From the NCBI RefSeq assembly GCF_000444995.1, contig NC_022041.1:3227501-3291500 (forward strand): a stretch of 64,000 nucleotides of DNA, written 5' to 3'. The notes beneath the pieces were generated by a model that was not told where the DNA came from, ran no database searches, and worked only from the letters and a program-made list of their open reading frames with translations. This stretch comes from Paracoccus aminophilus JCM 7686 (lineage in GTDB: Bacteria > Pseudomonadota > Alphaproteobacteria > Rhodobacterales > Rhodobacteraceae). How positions within the stretch are numbered: the first letter of the stretch is position 1; every line of letters starts with the position of its first letter. Made by a program: the position numbers and the translations under genes. Shown one piece after another: positions 26,766-35,732 of this stretch.

Positions 26766-26812
26766 CGGCCGCCAATCCGGCCGCCTCTACAATTTCTTGC
26801 TTATATAACAAG
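26766..26812 (-). promoter_or_regulatory. PKS operon control region with direct repeat and AT palindrome
   Basis: In the 98-base gap before the PKS gene, CGGCCGCC occurs twice in direct orientation (26766-26773 and 26778-26785). It is followed, upstream with respect to the PKS, by the near-palindrome CTTGCTTATATAACAAG (26796-26812). The AT-rich core could be a -10 region or an operator. It may give the biosynthetic genes a promoter separate from the polymerase gene upstream. No start site can be assigned. Confidence 0.35.
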
Positions 26813-26826
26813 TGCCCCGGCTTCGC

Positions 26827-28245
26827 CTATATGACCGGGGTCAATCCTGCCTTTTTCGACAGGATTTTCTGCGCGGGCTGACCGCCATCAGAAAAATACC
26901 CGCCCTGCCGCATCCGCGCAGCACTGCCTGCGACCAGACCGGCCATCATCCAGGTGTTCGGCGTCAGCGTCGCATTCGGGATGAGATCGACCATGTTCAG
27001 CCCGATAATCAAGGCCACCGCCGCCAGATTCATCTGCTCATGCGAGATCTGCATCGGCCCGCCCTTGGGCCAACTGCGCCAGAGCATGAAAAGCGGCACC
27101 AGCATCAGGCCGAATTGCGCGATGAAGCCCAGAAGGCCGCGCGCGCCCAGAATGACGATCCAGGCGCCGTCGGGAATGGTCAGATAGCGCGTGCCATCCG
27201 CATCCAGCAGCAGCGCCCGGCCCCAGCCGCCCCAGCCGAAATAGGGGCGCTCCTTGGCGCGTTCGAGCAGCATGGTCTCGTTGCGCAGCCGGAAGGCCAG
27301 CGACTGGCCCCGGTCCTGATCGGCCTGCAAGGTGGTGTCGACGATTTTCTCGATCGGCATCCAAGGCTGGGCGCGCAGCACCGGATAGGCGCAAACCAGC
27401 GTGCCGAGGAGCGCCGCCAGCGCCACCATCCGGCGCGGGCGTGCGAACCACAGGAAGGGCAGCGCCAGCCCGAACTGCAAGATCACCCCGGCCGATTTGC
27501 ACATCAGCAGCATCATCCCGAGATAGCCGGAAATCCCATACCATTTCCGGTTCCGCTTCACCCGCGTCGTGGCAATCGCGCAGACGAGCGCGGTCAGGGT
27601 GATGAAGGCGACCCAGAGCGGATGCTCGAGAAAGACGATCGGGCGATAGCCGCCATAGCGCATGGTCTGGACGAAATCGTGCTGGAAATAGCCATAGACC
27701 CAGACGTTCATCTGCGGCGACAGACGCACCTCGAGGATCATCAGCACCGAATAGGTCAGAAGCGCCGAGACGAAGGCCTTGACCAGCACCTTCGCCCCCT
27801 CGGGGTTCGACAGATAGCGGTAGGCCAGCCAGAAGGGCAGCAGCTGCGGAAAGACCATCAGCGCATCCATCATCGAGCCGGTCAGCGTCACGCCGGGCCG
27901 CACCGAGACCTCATCCACCAGCGCGTCGCGGTTGGTGAGCCCGGTCAGCAAGGGCGAGAGCACCGCGCAGAGCAGCAAGAACCCGATCACCCCGACCAGC
28001 CGCGGCGGCGGGTCGAGCGCCGCTTTATCCTTGCTCGCCAAGGTGAAGAGCCAGGCAGAGAGCGCGGGAATCGCCGCCTTGTCGAGCCCCGGGCCCAGAG
28101 GCAGGGGAATCACCGCCAGCGGTGGCAGCACCAGATAACCGCCCAGAATGGTCCAGACGATGGCCTTTTGCAGCGGCAGCCGGGAAAACAGGATGCCGGT
28201 CACCACGGGCCAGATCATCAGCATCAGCAGCGCCTGCGGTGACAT
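26827..28245 (-). CDS. O-antigen polymerase/ligase-like membrane protein (Wzy/WaaL family)
   Basis: A 472-residue protein with about twelve hydrophobic segments and a large hydrophilic periplasmic loop near residues 285-355. In that loop, RPYFGWGGWGRALL followed by DGAWIVILGARGLLG resembles the Wzy_C signature (GWG... DN... G..G). Such proteins polymerise lipid-linked repeat units or ligate glycans to acceptors. I placed the start at the ATG at 28245, which has GGGAGG before it; a longer frame lacks support. It is the first gene on the minus strand ahead of the PKS-GT2-NRPS-PPTase genes and may be transcribed with them, linking the megasynthases to glycan assembly. Confidence 0.82.
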   Translation of the reverse strand: MSPQALLMLMIWPVVTGILFSRLPLQKAIVWTILGGYLVLPPLAVIPLPLGPGLDKAAIPALSAWLFTLASKDKAALDPPPRLVGVIGFLLLCAVLSPLLTGLTNRDALVDEVSVRPGVTLTGSMMDALMVFPQLLPFWLAYRYLSNPEGAKVLVKAFVSALLTYSVLMILEVRLSPQMNVWVYGYFQHDFVQTMRYGGYRPIVFLEHPLWVAFITLTALVCAIATTRVKRNRKWYGISGYLGMMLLMCKSAGVILQFGLALPFLWFARPRRMVALAALLGTLVCAYPVLRAQPWMPIEKIVDTTLQADQDRGQSLAFRLRNETMLLERAKERPYFGWGGWGRALLLDADGTRYLTIPDGAWIVILGARGLLGFIAQFGLMLVPLFMLWRSWPKGGPMQISHEQMNLAAVALIIGLNMVDLIPNATLTPNTWMMAGLVAGSAARMRQGGYFSDGGQPAQKILSKKAGLTPVI

Positions 28246-28364
28246 CAGCCCGCGCCTCCCATGCCGATCAAGCCTAGGCAAACTACCATGACACCACGCC
28301 CGACGTTGCAATCGCGACCGCCGCGACCCATGCTTGCACCGGGATAGCCGCAGCGAGGGGCAAG

Positions 28365-29132
28365 ATGCAATTCCACTTTCCGGACGGCGTAAACGTCCGG
28401 GTTAACAGCACGGACGAGAAAAGCCTTCTCGCCGAGGTCGGGCGCCGTCTGAAAACGGGCCAACCCTTTGCAATTGCGACAATCAATGTCGATCACCTGC
28501 AACGTCTGGGCGAGGATCCGGTGTTTCGCCGCGCCTATGCCGCCCATGATCTGATCTGCGCCGATGGCAATCCGATCGTCTGGCTGTCGAAGATCGCGAA
28601 AAAGCCGGTCGCGCTGGTGCCGGGCTCGGATCTCGTCGTGCCGCTGATGCACGAGGCCGTCGCGGCGAATGTGCCGGTGGCGCTGGTCGGGGCGAATGAC
28701 GATTCGCTTGCCAAGGCGGCGGATCGGCTGCGCGCACTGGTGCCGGGGCTGCGGATCGTGCTTTGCCATGCGCCCGGTTTTCCCTTCGATCCCGAGGGGG
28801 ACGAGGGCGCCGAGATCATCGAGAAGCTGCGCGCCTCGGGGGCGCGGCTGTGTCTTCTGGCGCTCGGCGCGCCGCGTCAGGAACGCTTCGCCATCCGTGC
28901 CCGTGATGCGCTTGGCAATGTCGGCTTTGCCTCGATCGGCGCCGGGCTCGACTTCCTCTCCGGCCATCAGCAGCGCGCGCCGAAGCTGATGCGGCAGGTC
29001 AAGATGGAATGGCTTTGGCGAATGCTCTCGAACCCCAAGCGGCTGGCGGCGCGCTATGCCAAGGGCTTTGGCATCCTGCCCGGTCATGTCATCCGCGCGG
29101 CGCGGCAAAGGTCAGATCAATCGGGCAGGTGA
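28365..29132 (+). CDS. WecG/TagA/CpsF family glycosyltransferase
   Basis: A 255-residue GT26 enzyme, which usually adds N-acetylmannosamine(uronic acid) or a related sugar to the lipid-linked primer. Diagnostic blocks are NVDHLQRL near residue 41, CADGNPIVW near 65, the ALGAPRQERF block near 165 and SIGAGLDFLSG with RAPK near 198. The gene is divergent from the polymerase gene, with about 120 bases between. Its 3' end overlaps that of the next gene on the other strand by 44 bases. Confidence 0.92.
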   Translation: MQFHFPDGVNVRVNSTDEKSLLAEVGRRLKTGQPFAIATINVDHLQRLGEDPVFRRAYAAHDLICADGNPIVWLSKIAKKPVALVPGSDLVVPLMHEAVAANVPVALVGANDDSLAKAADRLRALVPGLRIVLCHAPGFPFDPEGDEGAEIIEKLRASGARLCLLALGAPRQERFAIRARDALGNVGFASIGAGLDFLSGHQQRAPKLMRQVKMEWLWRMLSNPKRLAARYAKGFGILPGHVIRAARQRSDQSGR

Positions 29133-30315
29133 GGTTGAAGACCCGTTTGAGATGCTCCATCCGCGCCGCGAATTCGCTTTCGAAATCGTGGCGCCGGGCA
29201 TAGGCGAGCGCAGCCTCGGCAGTGGCAAGCACGGCCGGACGATCGGCGGCGAGCTCGGCGATCCGGGCCGCCATGCGCCGGGTCTGGTTCATCGGCACCG
29301 TCCAGCCGCCACTTGAATCGCGCACCAGCGGCGACAGCATCTGATTGTCAAAGCCCAGAACCGGCAGGCCGCAGCCCATCGCCTCGATATAGGTGCAGGA
29401 GGGATCGGACTGGACATGGCAGCTGACAAACAGATCCGCCTGCTGGCGCGAGACTGGAACCAGCGTCGTTTCAAAGGGAACCGGGCCGTGCAGCGTGACC
29501 TTGTCGCCAAGCCCCTTGGCCGCGATTTGCGCGCCGATCTGCGGGGCGAGGCTGCCATCGCCATAGATCGCGAAGGTGAAGGGCACATCTTGCGCCGCAA
29601 GCTGCTCGGCCAGCGGGATCAGCAAATGCGCGCCTTTGAGCGCCTCGAGCCGCCCGGAATGGATCAGCCGCAACGGCCCCCCCGCCGCGTGATAGCGCTT
29701 GCGCACCGCCATCTCTCCGGCGGTCGCAAACATGTCGCGCCGCATCCGATTGTCGAGATAGCGCAAGGCATATTGGTTCAGCGCGCCGTAATCCTGCGCC
29801 GCCGGAAAGCCGTTAAGCTGGATCCCATCGGCCTCACGCAGTGCACGGCGGCGTTTCTTTTCCTGGCGATAGTTCCACAGCGCCGACCACAGCCGCTTCG
29901 CCAGACTGCGGTTCTGGTCGATCATGGCAATGCGCAGCCGGGTGCCGAGTGTATATTCGATGCCGTAAACGACCGAGAGCCCCATATTCTTGGCGGCCGG
30001 CCCGATCTGCAACTGATCCGTCATATCGGCAGAGACCAGCACCAGGCCCGGGCGCGCTTCAAGCGCGCTGGCGGCGGGCGCATCGGGCGCCAGCAACGTC
30101 ACGTTGAAGCCAAGCTCCTCGGGCGCATAAAGCGAGGTGAAGGGCAAAGCCGCCTGCCCCGCATCGCGCATCACTGCCGTGACCGGACCGCCCCATTGCG
30201 CCGCATGAAGCCGCATTCCGGCGACGAATTTATCGTCGATGCGCAGCTGCCCATTCTCGGCGGACAAGGCAGGGGCCGCCGAGAAAAGCGTCAGATGGGG
30301 AAGTGTCTCAGTCAT
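29089..30315 (-). CDS. Glycosyltransferase family 4-like
   Basis: A 408-residue GT-B fold enzyme with a weakly conserved N-terminal acceptor half. The clear donor half has LIHSGRLEALKGAHLL near residue 218, FAIYGDGSLAPQI near 250 and an E-x7-E-like stretch SDPSCTYIEAMGCGLPVLGF near 315. The acceptor is unknown. It follows the RTX-Hint gene by 39 bases on the same strand and overlaps wecG tail to tail, so it belongs to the polysaccharide locus. Confidence 0.82.
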   Translation of the reverse strand: MTETLPHLTLFSAAPALSAENGQLRIDDKFVAGMRLHAAQWGGPVTAVMRDAGQAALPFTSLYAPEELGFNVTLLAPDAPAASALEARPGLVLVSADMTDQLQIGPAAKNMGLSVVYGIEYTLGTRLRIAMIDQNRSLAKRLWSALWNYRQEKKRRRALREADGIQLNGFPAAQDYGALNQYALRYLDNRMRRDMFATAGEMAVRKRYHAAGGPLRLIHSGRLEALKGAHLLIPLAEQLAAQDVPFTFAIYGDGSLAPQIGAQIAAKGLGDKVTLHGPVPFETTLVPVSRQQADLFVSCHVQSDPSCTYIEAMGCGLPVLGFDNQMLSPLVRDSSGGWTVPMNQTRRMAARIAELAADRPAVLATAEAALAYARRHDFESEFAARMEHLKRVFNLTCPIDLTFAAPRG

Positions 30316-30354
30316 GACCGTCCGAAGTCCCGAGCAAAGGATAATGCAGCAGGA

Positions 30355-32469
30355 TCAGGTTGCAGCCCCGGGGTCAAGCAGAGGCCGGTGGTTGCGCTGA
30401 TGCCGCTCGGCCATCTGACGCGCTTTCTTGCCGCTGACAACCGGACGGGCCAGCGCCGCCGCGTCGCGATGACGCAGCTCGGGAAAGAGCGTGAAAATCT
30501 CGTGCTGGGCGGCAATACCCACGGATTTCAAGGCCTCCTCGCCGGTGAAGAGCGATTCCGTCTCGGCCCCGTTCGAGAACAGGATCTCATGGTCCTCGAA
30601 AAGCAGGTGGAAATATTCGACCTCGGTCACCTCGGCCAGCTCGATCCCATCGAGCGCCAAAAGCTGCTTGGCCGCGACCAGAACCTCGTCGACCCCGAAC
30701 ATGCGTTGCGCAATCGCCGAGCGCACGAGAATGCGGTGCTGTGGCGAGACCGTCAGATCCGCCGAGGGCACGCCCGCCGCCAAAGCCCCGGCGCGGATAC
30801 GGATCGGCATCAGATTGGGCAGCCGCGCCAGCTCTTGCGCGCCGATTTGGCGATGACCGATCCAGCGGATCGGGCGCAGCCCGTGGTCGCGTGTCCGCAC
30901 GAGATCGCCGACCGCAAGCGCCTCGACCGCGATCAGGCCCTCGGCACATTCCAGCAAAGTCCCGCGCGCAAAACAGATCGGCGTCAGCTCGAAGATCGAG
31001 CCGAGCACCGCAGGGTCGTGAAACGGCGTCGGGTCGAGCGGCGAATAATTGTCGCCCTTGAGGATGATCGTATCGCCTGAGGGAAAGGTGAAACGGACAT
31101 GGTTGGTCCCGTTTTCGTCGACGGTATCCACCACGATATCGTTTACGGAAATCGGATTGCCGTTCGCATCGAGCTGCCCGGAGATGTTGATATGCAGCTG
31201 CGAATTATAGCCGCCATTGCCATCGGATTCGGGCGGGCGCACGCCTGAAATCGTGTCATGACCGTCGCCGTTGCGGAAGATGACGGTGTCATGGCTGGGA
31301 TTCCAGCTGTTCTCGTCCAGGACGATCGAGTCGTCACCCTTGCCGCCCCGGATCACATTCGTGCCGGTTCCCGCGAAAATGACATCATTCCCGTCAGAGC
31401 CATAGACCGTGTCATCGCCGTCTCCGGCGAAAAGCCCGACACCGACGCCGCCGCTGACCTGCGCGTGCGACGCATCGATGAAATCGTTGCCGCCGCTGGT
31501 CAGGATGCGGTTGAACTCGTAGAAATCGATCGTATTGCCGCGATCATCGACCGCATGGCCGTCGGCCCCGATCTGATTGGTCGCGGTGATCGTGACATGG
31601 ATGTTGCGGGTGCCGCTGGCATCCTCCAGCATATTGAGCGCGTCATTGTCGCCCGCGCCGGCATAGGCGATGTCGTGATAGGCCGTGCCGCCGTTCAGCG
31701 TCGTGCCGCCATCGGCCGACCAGCGGATCCCGTCATTGCCGTCGCCGCCATAGACGATGTCGTCGCCTGCGCTGCTGAGGATCAGGTCGTCGCCGCCACC
31801 GCCATAGATGATGTCATTGCCAACGCCGCCGTCCAGCGTGTCGCGCAGATCGCTGCCATAGATTGTGTCATCGCCCGCGCCGCCATGCAGGCCGACGCCG
31901 TTGCGCTCTTGATAATAGCCGGTCGCGCCATCGGTGCGATGGCCCATGTTGCGCGCATCCAGCACGTCATTGCCGCTGCCGGTATAGATATGCTCGGCAC
32001 CGATGAAATGGACGCTGCCATTGCCATCGCCCCAGTTCATATCTCCCGAGCGGAAATCATTGACGACCACCGTCGTATCGGTCGTGATCGCCGAACCGTC
32101 GAGCTTGTCGCCAACGTCGCTGACATAGCCGTCATCGGGCTCGTCATTGCCCGGCCCGATGGTGGTCACATAATTGACCATCGAGATATTGGGCGAGGTG
32201 CCCAGATCTATCGTGTCGTGGCCGGAATTGTCATCGACATAGGCAACGTCCTGACCGCTGCCGCCATAAAGCGTATCATCGCCCGGACCGCCGTAAAGCG
32301 TATCGGCGCCATCGCCGCCGTAAAGGACATCATTGTCATCCCCACCGTAGAGGATGTCATTGCCGTCGCCACCGTAAAGGACATCATCCCCGGCCCCGCC
32401 GTAGATGATGTCATCTGCAGAGCCACCCGTAAGCGTGTCGCCAATCGGCGTCCCGTCAATCTGTGCCAT
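30355..32469 (-). CDS. Secreted RTX calcium-binding protein with C-terminal Hint domain
   Basis: A 704-residue protein. Near the N-terminus is a run of nonapeptide repeats (GGAGDDVLYGGDGNDILYGG-like), with further RTX blocks around 200-250 and 345-385; these bind calcium and are typical of type I secretion. From about residue 499 a Hint (hedgehog/intein) domain follows: CFARGTLLEC with the first-residue Cys, a VGDLVRT segment and LTVSPQHRILV with its conserved His. A basic tail ends the protein. Hint domains can cleave or rearrange peptide bonds. There is no N-terminal signal peptide. I chose the ATG at 32469; a GTG at 32481 is the alternative. A role as a secreted surface or matrix protein tied to the exopolysaccharide is inferred. 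No type I secretion genes are nearby. Confidence 0.85.
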   Translation of the reverse strand: MAQIDGTPIGDTLTGGSADDIIYGGAGDDVLYGGDGNDILYGGDDNDVLYGGDGADTLYGGPGDDTLYGGSGQDVAYVDDNSGHDTIDLGTSPNISMVNYVTTIGPGNDEPDDGYVSDVGDKLDGSAITTDTTVVVNDFRSGDMNWGDGNGSVHFIGAEHIYTGSGNDVLDARNMGHRTDGATGYYQERNGVGLHGGAGDDTIYGSDLRDTLDGGVGNDIIYGGGGDDLILSSAGDDIVYGGDGNDGIRWSADGGTTLNGGTAYHDIAYAGAGDNDALNMLEDASGTRNIHVTITATNQIGADGHAVDDRGNTIDFYEFNRILTSGGNDFIDASHAQVSGGVGVGLFAGDGDDTVYGSDGNDVIFAGTGTNVIRGGKGDDSIVLDENSWNPSHDTVIFRNGDGHDTISGVRPPESDGNGGYNSQLHINISGQLDANGNPISVNDIVVDTVDENGTNHVRFTFPSGDTIILKGDNYSPLDPTPFHDPAVLGSIFELTPICFARGTLLECAEGLIAVEALAVGDLVRTRDHGLRPIRWIGHRQIGAQELARLPNLMPIRIRAGALAAGVPSADLTVSPQHRILVRSAIAQRMFGVDEVLVAAKQLLALDGIELAEVTEVEYFHLLFEDHEILFSNGAETESLFTGEEALKSVGIAAQHEIFTLFPELRHRDAAALARPVVSGKKARQMAERHQRNHRPLLDPGAAT

Positions 32470-32756
32470 GATAACAGCCACTCACATTTAACCAACTACC
32501 GGAAGGATCTGACACACACCCGATCCCCGGCCAGTTTGGCAATCTACCCAAATGCGACAAAAGGTCACCTGTTCTTTTCAGCAAGACGCATTGGGACACC
32601 TCTCCACATCTACTCCTCAAGGCCTTGGGTAAACAACTACCAAAACAAATGGTTAATATGTCTGAGATGCCTCATGGACGCATCAAGATACTGTAGAGGT
32701 TCCCTTGCCGGGCCACAGGGTTTAGAAGGGAAAAATCCCGCGCAGAAGGCTTTTCC

Positions 32757-35393
32757 ATGTCCGACCAGCCCACTCCCATGATGGTGCAATATCTCGCGAT
32801 TCGCGACGCCAACCCCGGAGCGCTGCTCTTCTATCGCATGGGCGATTTTTACGAAATGTTCTTCGAGGATGCCTTGGCGGCCTCGGCGGCGCTCGACATC
32901 GCGCTGACCAAGCGCGGCACCCATCAGGGCGAGCCGATCCCGATGTGCGGCGTGCCGGTCCATGCCGCCGAAAGCTACCTGCTCACGCTGATCCGCAAGG
33001 GCTTTCGCGTGGCGATTGCCGAGCAGATGGAGGATCCGGCCGAGGCGAAGAAACGCGGCTCGAAATCGGTCGTTGCCCGCGATGTCGTGCGGCTGGTCAC
33101 GCCCGGCACGCTGACCGAGGATTCGCTTCTGGAGGCGCGACGCCACAATTTCCTCGCCAGCTTCGCCACCGTGCGCGACGAGAGCGCGCTGGCTTGGGTC
33201 GATATCTCGACCGGCGCATTCCGCGTCTCGCCCTGCCCGCTGGTGCGGCTTGGCCCCGAGCTTGCCCGCCATGCCCCGCGCGAGCTTTTGGTGCTGGAAG
33301 GCAGCGGGCTCGATGATCTCGCGCAGGAAGCCGGCGCGGCCTTGACCGAACTTGCGGCAGGCAGCTTCGACAGCACCGCCGCCGTGCGCCGCCTTTCCGC
33401 GATGTTCGGGGTCGAAACTTTGGACGGATTCGGCAATTTCTCCCGTGCCGAGCTGGCCGCGATGGGCGCGATTGCCGATTATCTCGAGCTCACGCAGCGC
33501 GGCAACCTGCCGCTTCTGCGTCCGCCGGTGCGCGAGGCTGCGGGCGGCGCGATGCAGATTGATGCGGCCACGCGACGCAATCTCGAACTGACGCAAGCGC
33601 TGTCAGGTGGGCGCGAGGGCTCGCTTCTGGCCGCCATCGACCGCACGGTGACGGCGGCGGGCGCGCGGCTTTTGGACCGCCGCATCTCGGCCCCGTCGCG
33701 CGATCTGGGCGAAATCCATGCCCGTCAGGCCGCCGTCTCTTATCTGGTCGAGGCCCCGCGTCTGACCGCCGATCTGCGCGAGGCTTTGTCGCGCGCCCCC
33801 GATATGGACCGCGCGATTTCCCGTATCGCGCTGGACCGCGCCGGGCCGCGCGATCTCGCGGCAATCCGCGCAGGCCTGACCCAAGGTGCGGCGATTGCGG
33901 CACTTCTGCCCGAAGATGCGGGCGCGGTCTTGACCGAGGCTGCCCGCGATCTGGTCGGCCACGACGAGCTGATCGACCTCTTGGATGAGGCGCTGGTCGC
34001 CGAGCCGCCGCTGCTGACCCGTGACGGCGGCTTTACGGCCAGCGGCTATGATGAAGACCTCGACGAGACCCGCCGTCTGCGCGACGAGGGCAGGGGCGTC
34101 ATCGCCGGAATGCAGGCCGATTACATCCGTGAAACTGGCGTCACCAGCCTGAAGATCAAACATAACAACGTTTTGGGCTATTTCATCGAGACGACGACGA
34201 CCCATGCCGAAAGGATGCTCGCCGCGCCCTTGAACGAACGTTTCATCCATCGCCAGACCACCGCGAACCAGATCCGCTTCACCACGGTCGAGCTTTCCGA
34301 GCTCGAAACCCGCATCCTCAATGCCCGCGACCGCGCGCTGGAGATTGAGCGCGGCGTCTTTGCCCGTCTGGTCGCGGCGGTGCTGGCGCAAGCGGGCCCG
34401 ATTGGCCAAGCCGCCCGCGCTCTGGCCGAGATCGACCTTCAGGGCGCTTTCGCCGATCTCGCGACCGGGGAAAACTGGGTGCGCCCGACTGTCGATGACA
34501 GCCGCGCCTTTGAAATCACCGGCGGTCGCCATCCGGTCGTCGAGCGCGCGCTAAAGCGCAAGGGCGAGACCTTTGTTGCCAATGATTGCGCTCTGACCGC
34601 AGGCGAAACCCCGGCGATCTGGCTGCTGACCGGCCCGAACATGGCGGGTAAATCGACCTTCCTGCGCCAGAATGCCCTGATCGCCGTGCTGGCGCAGGCA
34701 GGCGCCTTCGTGCCTGCGAGCGCCGCCCATATCGGCATGGTCAGCCAGCTTTTCAGCCGTGTCGGCGCGGCGGATGATCTGGCGCGGGGCCGCTCGACCT
34801 TCATGGTCGAGATGGTCGAGACCGCCGCGATCCTCAATCAGGCCGACGATCATGCTCTGGTCATCTTGGATGAAATCGGGCGCGGCACGGCGACGTGGGA
34901 CGGGCTTTCCATCGCTTGGGCGGTGATGGAGCATTTGCACGCGACGAACCGCTGCCGCGCGCTGTTCGCGACCCATTACCACGAGATGACCGCGCTTTCG
35001 GCCCGGCTCGACGGGGTGGAAAACGCGACCGTCACCGTGCGCGAATGGGAAGGCGAGGTCATCTTCCTGCATGAGGTCAAGAAGGGCGCGGCGGATCGCT
35101 CTTACGGGGTGCAGGTGGCGCGGCTGGCCGGGCTGCCGGGCTCTGTCGTCGAGCGCGCCAAAGAGATCCTGCACACGCTGGAAAGCGGCGAGCGCGAGGG
35201 CGCGGCGCGGCCCCAGATGCTGCTTGATGATCTGCCGCTCTTTCGCGCAGCGCCTCCGCCCGCGCCCAAAGCCGCCGCCCCCAAGGCCTCGCCCGCCGAG
35301 GCACGTCTGCGCGAGATCAACCCCGATACGCTGACCCCGCGCGAGGCTTTGGACCTGCTCTACCAGCTCAAGGATCTGCAGGCCGAAGGCTAG
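32757..35393 (+). CDS. mutS: DNA mismatch repair protein MutS
   Basis: An 878-residue MutS, near the usual length. The mismatch-reading Phe-x-Glu is in RMGDFYEMFFEDA near residue 30. Connector and lever domains follow, and the ATPase has Walker A GPNMAGKST at about 626 and the DEIGRGTATWDG Walker B/signature block near 705. The C-terminal helix-turn-helix and clamp end at LYQLKDLQAEG. It recognises base mismatches and recruits MutL. The ATG at 32757 starts right where the conserved N-terminus begins. It has its own upstream region of about 290 bases, which is AT-rich around 32560-32700. Confidence 0.98.
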   Translation: MSDQPTPMMVQYLAIRDANPGALLFYRMGDFYEMFFEDALAASAALDIALTKRGTHQGEPIPMCGVPVHAAESYLLTLIRKGFRVAIAEQMEDPAEAKKRGSKSVVARDVVRLVTPGTLTEDSLLEARRHNFLASFATVRDESALAWVDISTGAFRVSPCPLVRLGPELARHAPRELLVLEGSGLDDLAQEAGAALTELAAGSFDSTAAVRRLSAMFGVETLDGFGNFSRAELAAMGAIADYLELTQRGNLPLLRPPVREAAGGAMQIDAATRRNLELTQALSGGREGSLLAAIDRTVTAAGARLLDRRISAPSRDLGEIHARQAAVSYLVEAPRLTADLREALSRAPDMDRAISRIALDRAGPRDLAAIRAGLTQGAAIAALLPEDAGAVLTEAARDLVGHDELIDLLDEALVAEPPLLTRDGGFTASGYDEDLDETRRLRDEGRGVIAGMQADYIRETGVTSLKIKHNNVLGYFIETTTTHAERMLAAPLNERFIHRQTTANQIRFTTVELSELETRILNARDRALEIERGVFARLVAAVLAQAGPIGQAARALAEIDLQGAFADLATGENWVRPTVDDSRAFEITGGRHPVVERALKRKGETFVANDCALTAGETPAIWLLTGPNMAGKSTFLRQNALIAVLAQAGAFVPASAAHIGMVSQLFSRVGAADDLARGRSTFMVEMVETAAILNQADDHALVILDEIGRGTATWDGLSIAWAVMEHLHATNRCRALFATHYHEMTALSARLDGVENATVTVREWEGEVIFLHEVKKGAADRSYGVQVARLAGLPGSVVERAKEILHTLESGEREGAARPQMLLDDLPLFRAAPPPAPKAAAPKASPAEARLREINPDTLTPREALDLLYQLKDLQAEG

Positions 35394-35719
35394 GGCGCGG
35401 GCCTGAGGCAACCGAGCGGATCGAACTGCAACAAGATGACGCGCGGCATCGCTTTGCGCGTCTCTTCGGCCAAGGTTACGCGCAAAAGGCCGGACCCGAC
35501 CGGGGCGCTGTGCCAGCCCAACGCCGTGGCCGCCGTCGCGATCTGATCAGGGGTCAGACAGGCGCCCTGACCGGCGCGGCGTAAAAGCTGGACCTCCTTG
35601 CGCAACAGCGCGGCATCGCGCCGCTCTGCCACCAGCGCGAACCGCTGAGAGACCGCGATCACCGCAAGGCCACAGATGAGAGCGGCGATGAGGCTTCGGA
35701 TCAGGATCGCCCGCCGCAT
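35390..35719 (-). CDS. Small membrane-anchored protein of unknown function
   Basis: A 109-residue protein with one N-terminal membrane segment (about residues 8-25, SLIAALICGLAVIAVSQR), a short charged coiled-coil-like stretch (LVAERRDAALLRKEVQLLRR) and a small soluble C-terminal part with two cysteines. I do not recognise the family. I used the ATG at 35719 because the purine-rich GCGGGGCGGGGCG precedes it. It converges on mutS, overlapping its stop by four bases, and lies 13 bases downstream of the Anbu gene, so it is likely the last gene of that operon. Confidence 0.62.
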   Translation of the reverse strand: MRRAILIRSLIAALICGLAVIAVSQRFALVAERRDAALLRKEVQLLRRAGQGACLTPDQIATAATALGWHSAPVGSGLLRVTLAEETRKAMPRVILLQFDPLGCLRPAP

Positions 35720-35732
35720 CGCCCCGCCCCGC

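Noticed and set aside
14755..28245. Siderophore biosynthesis as the function of the PKS/NRPS block
   Set aside because: Not excluded, but no TonB receptor, iron ABC transporter, Fur-box-like site or reductase is nearby, and the genes are interleaved with glycan genes.
31258..32781. 507-codon plus-strand frame rich in Ile, Val, Ala and Asp opposite the RTX-Hint gene
   Set aside because: The repetitive product is the complement of the RTX repeats. The same effect appears opposite the M10 protease repeats (39914-42022).
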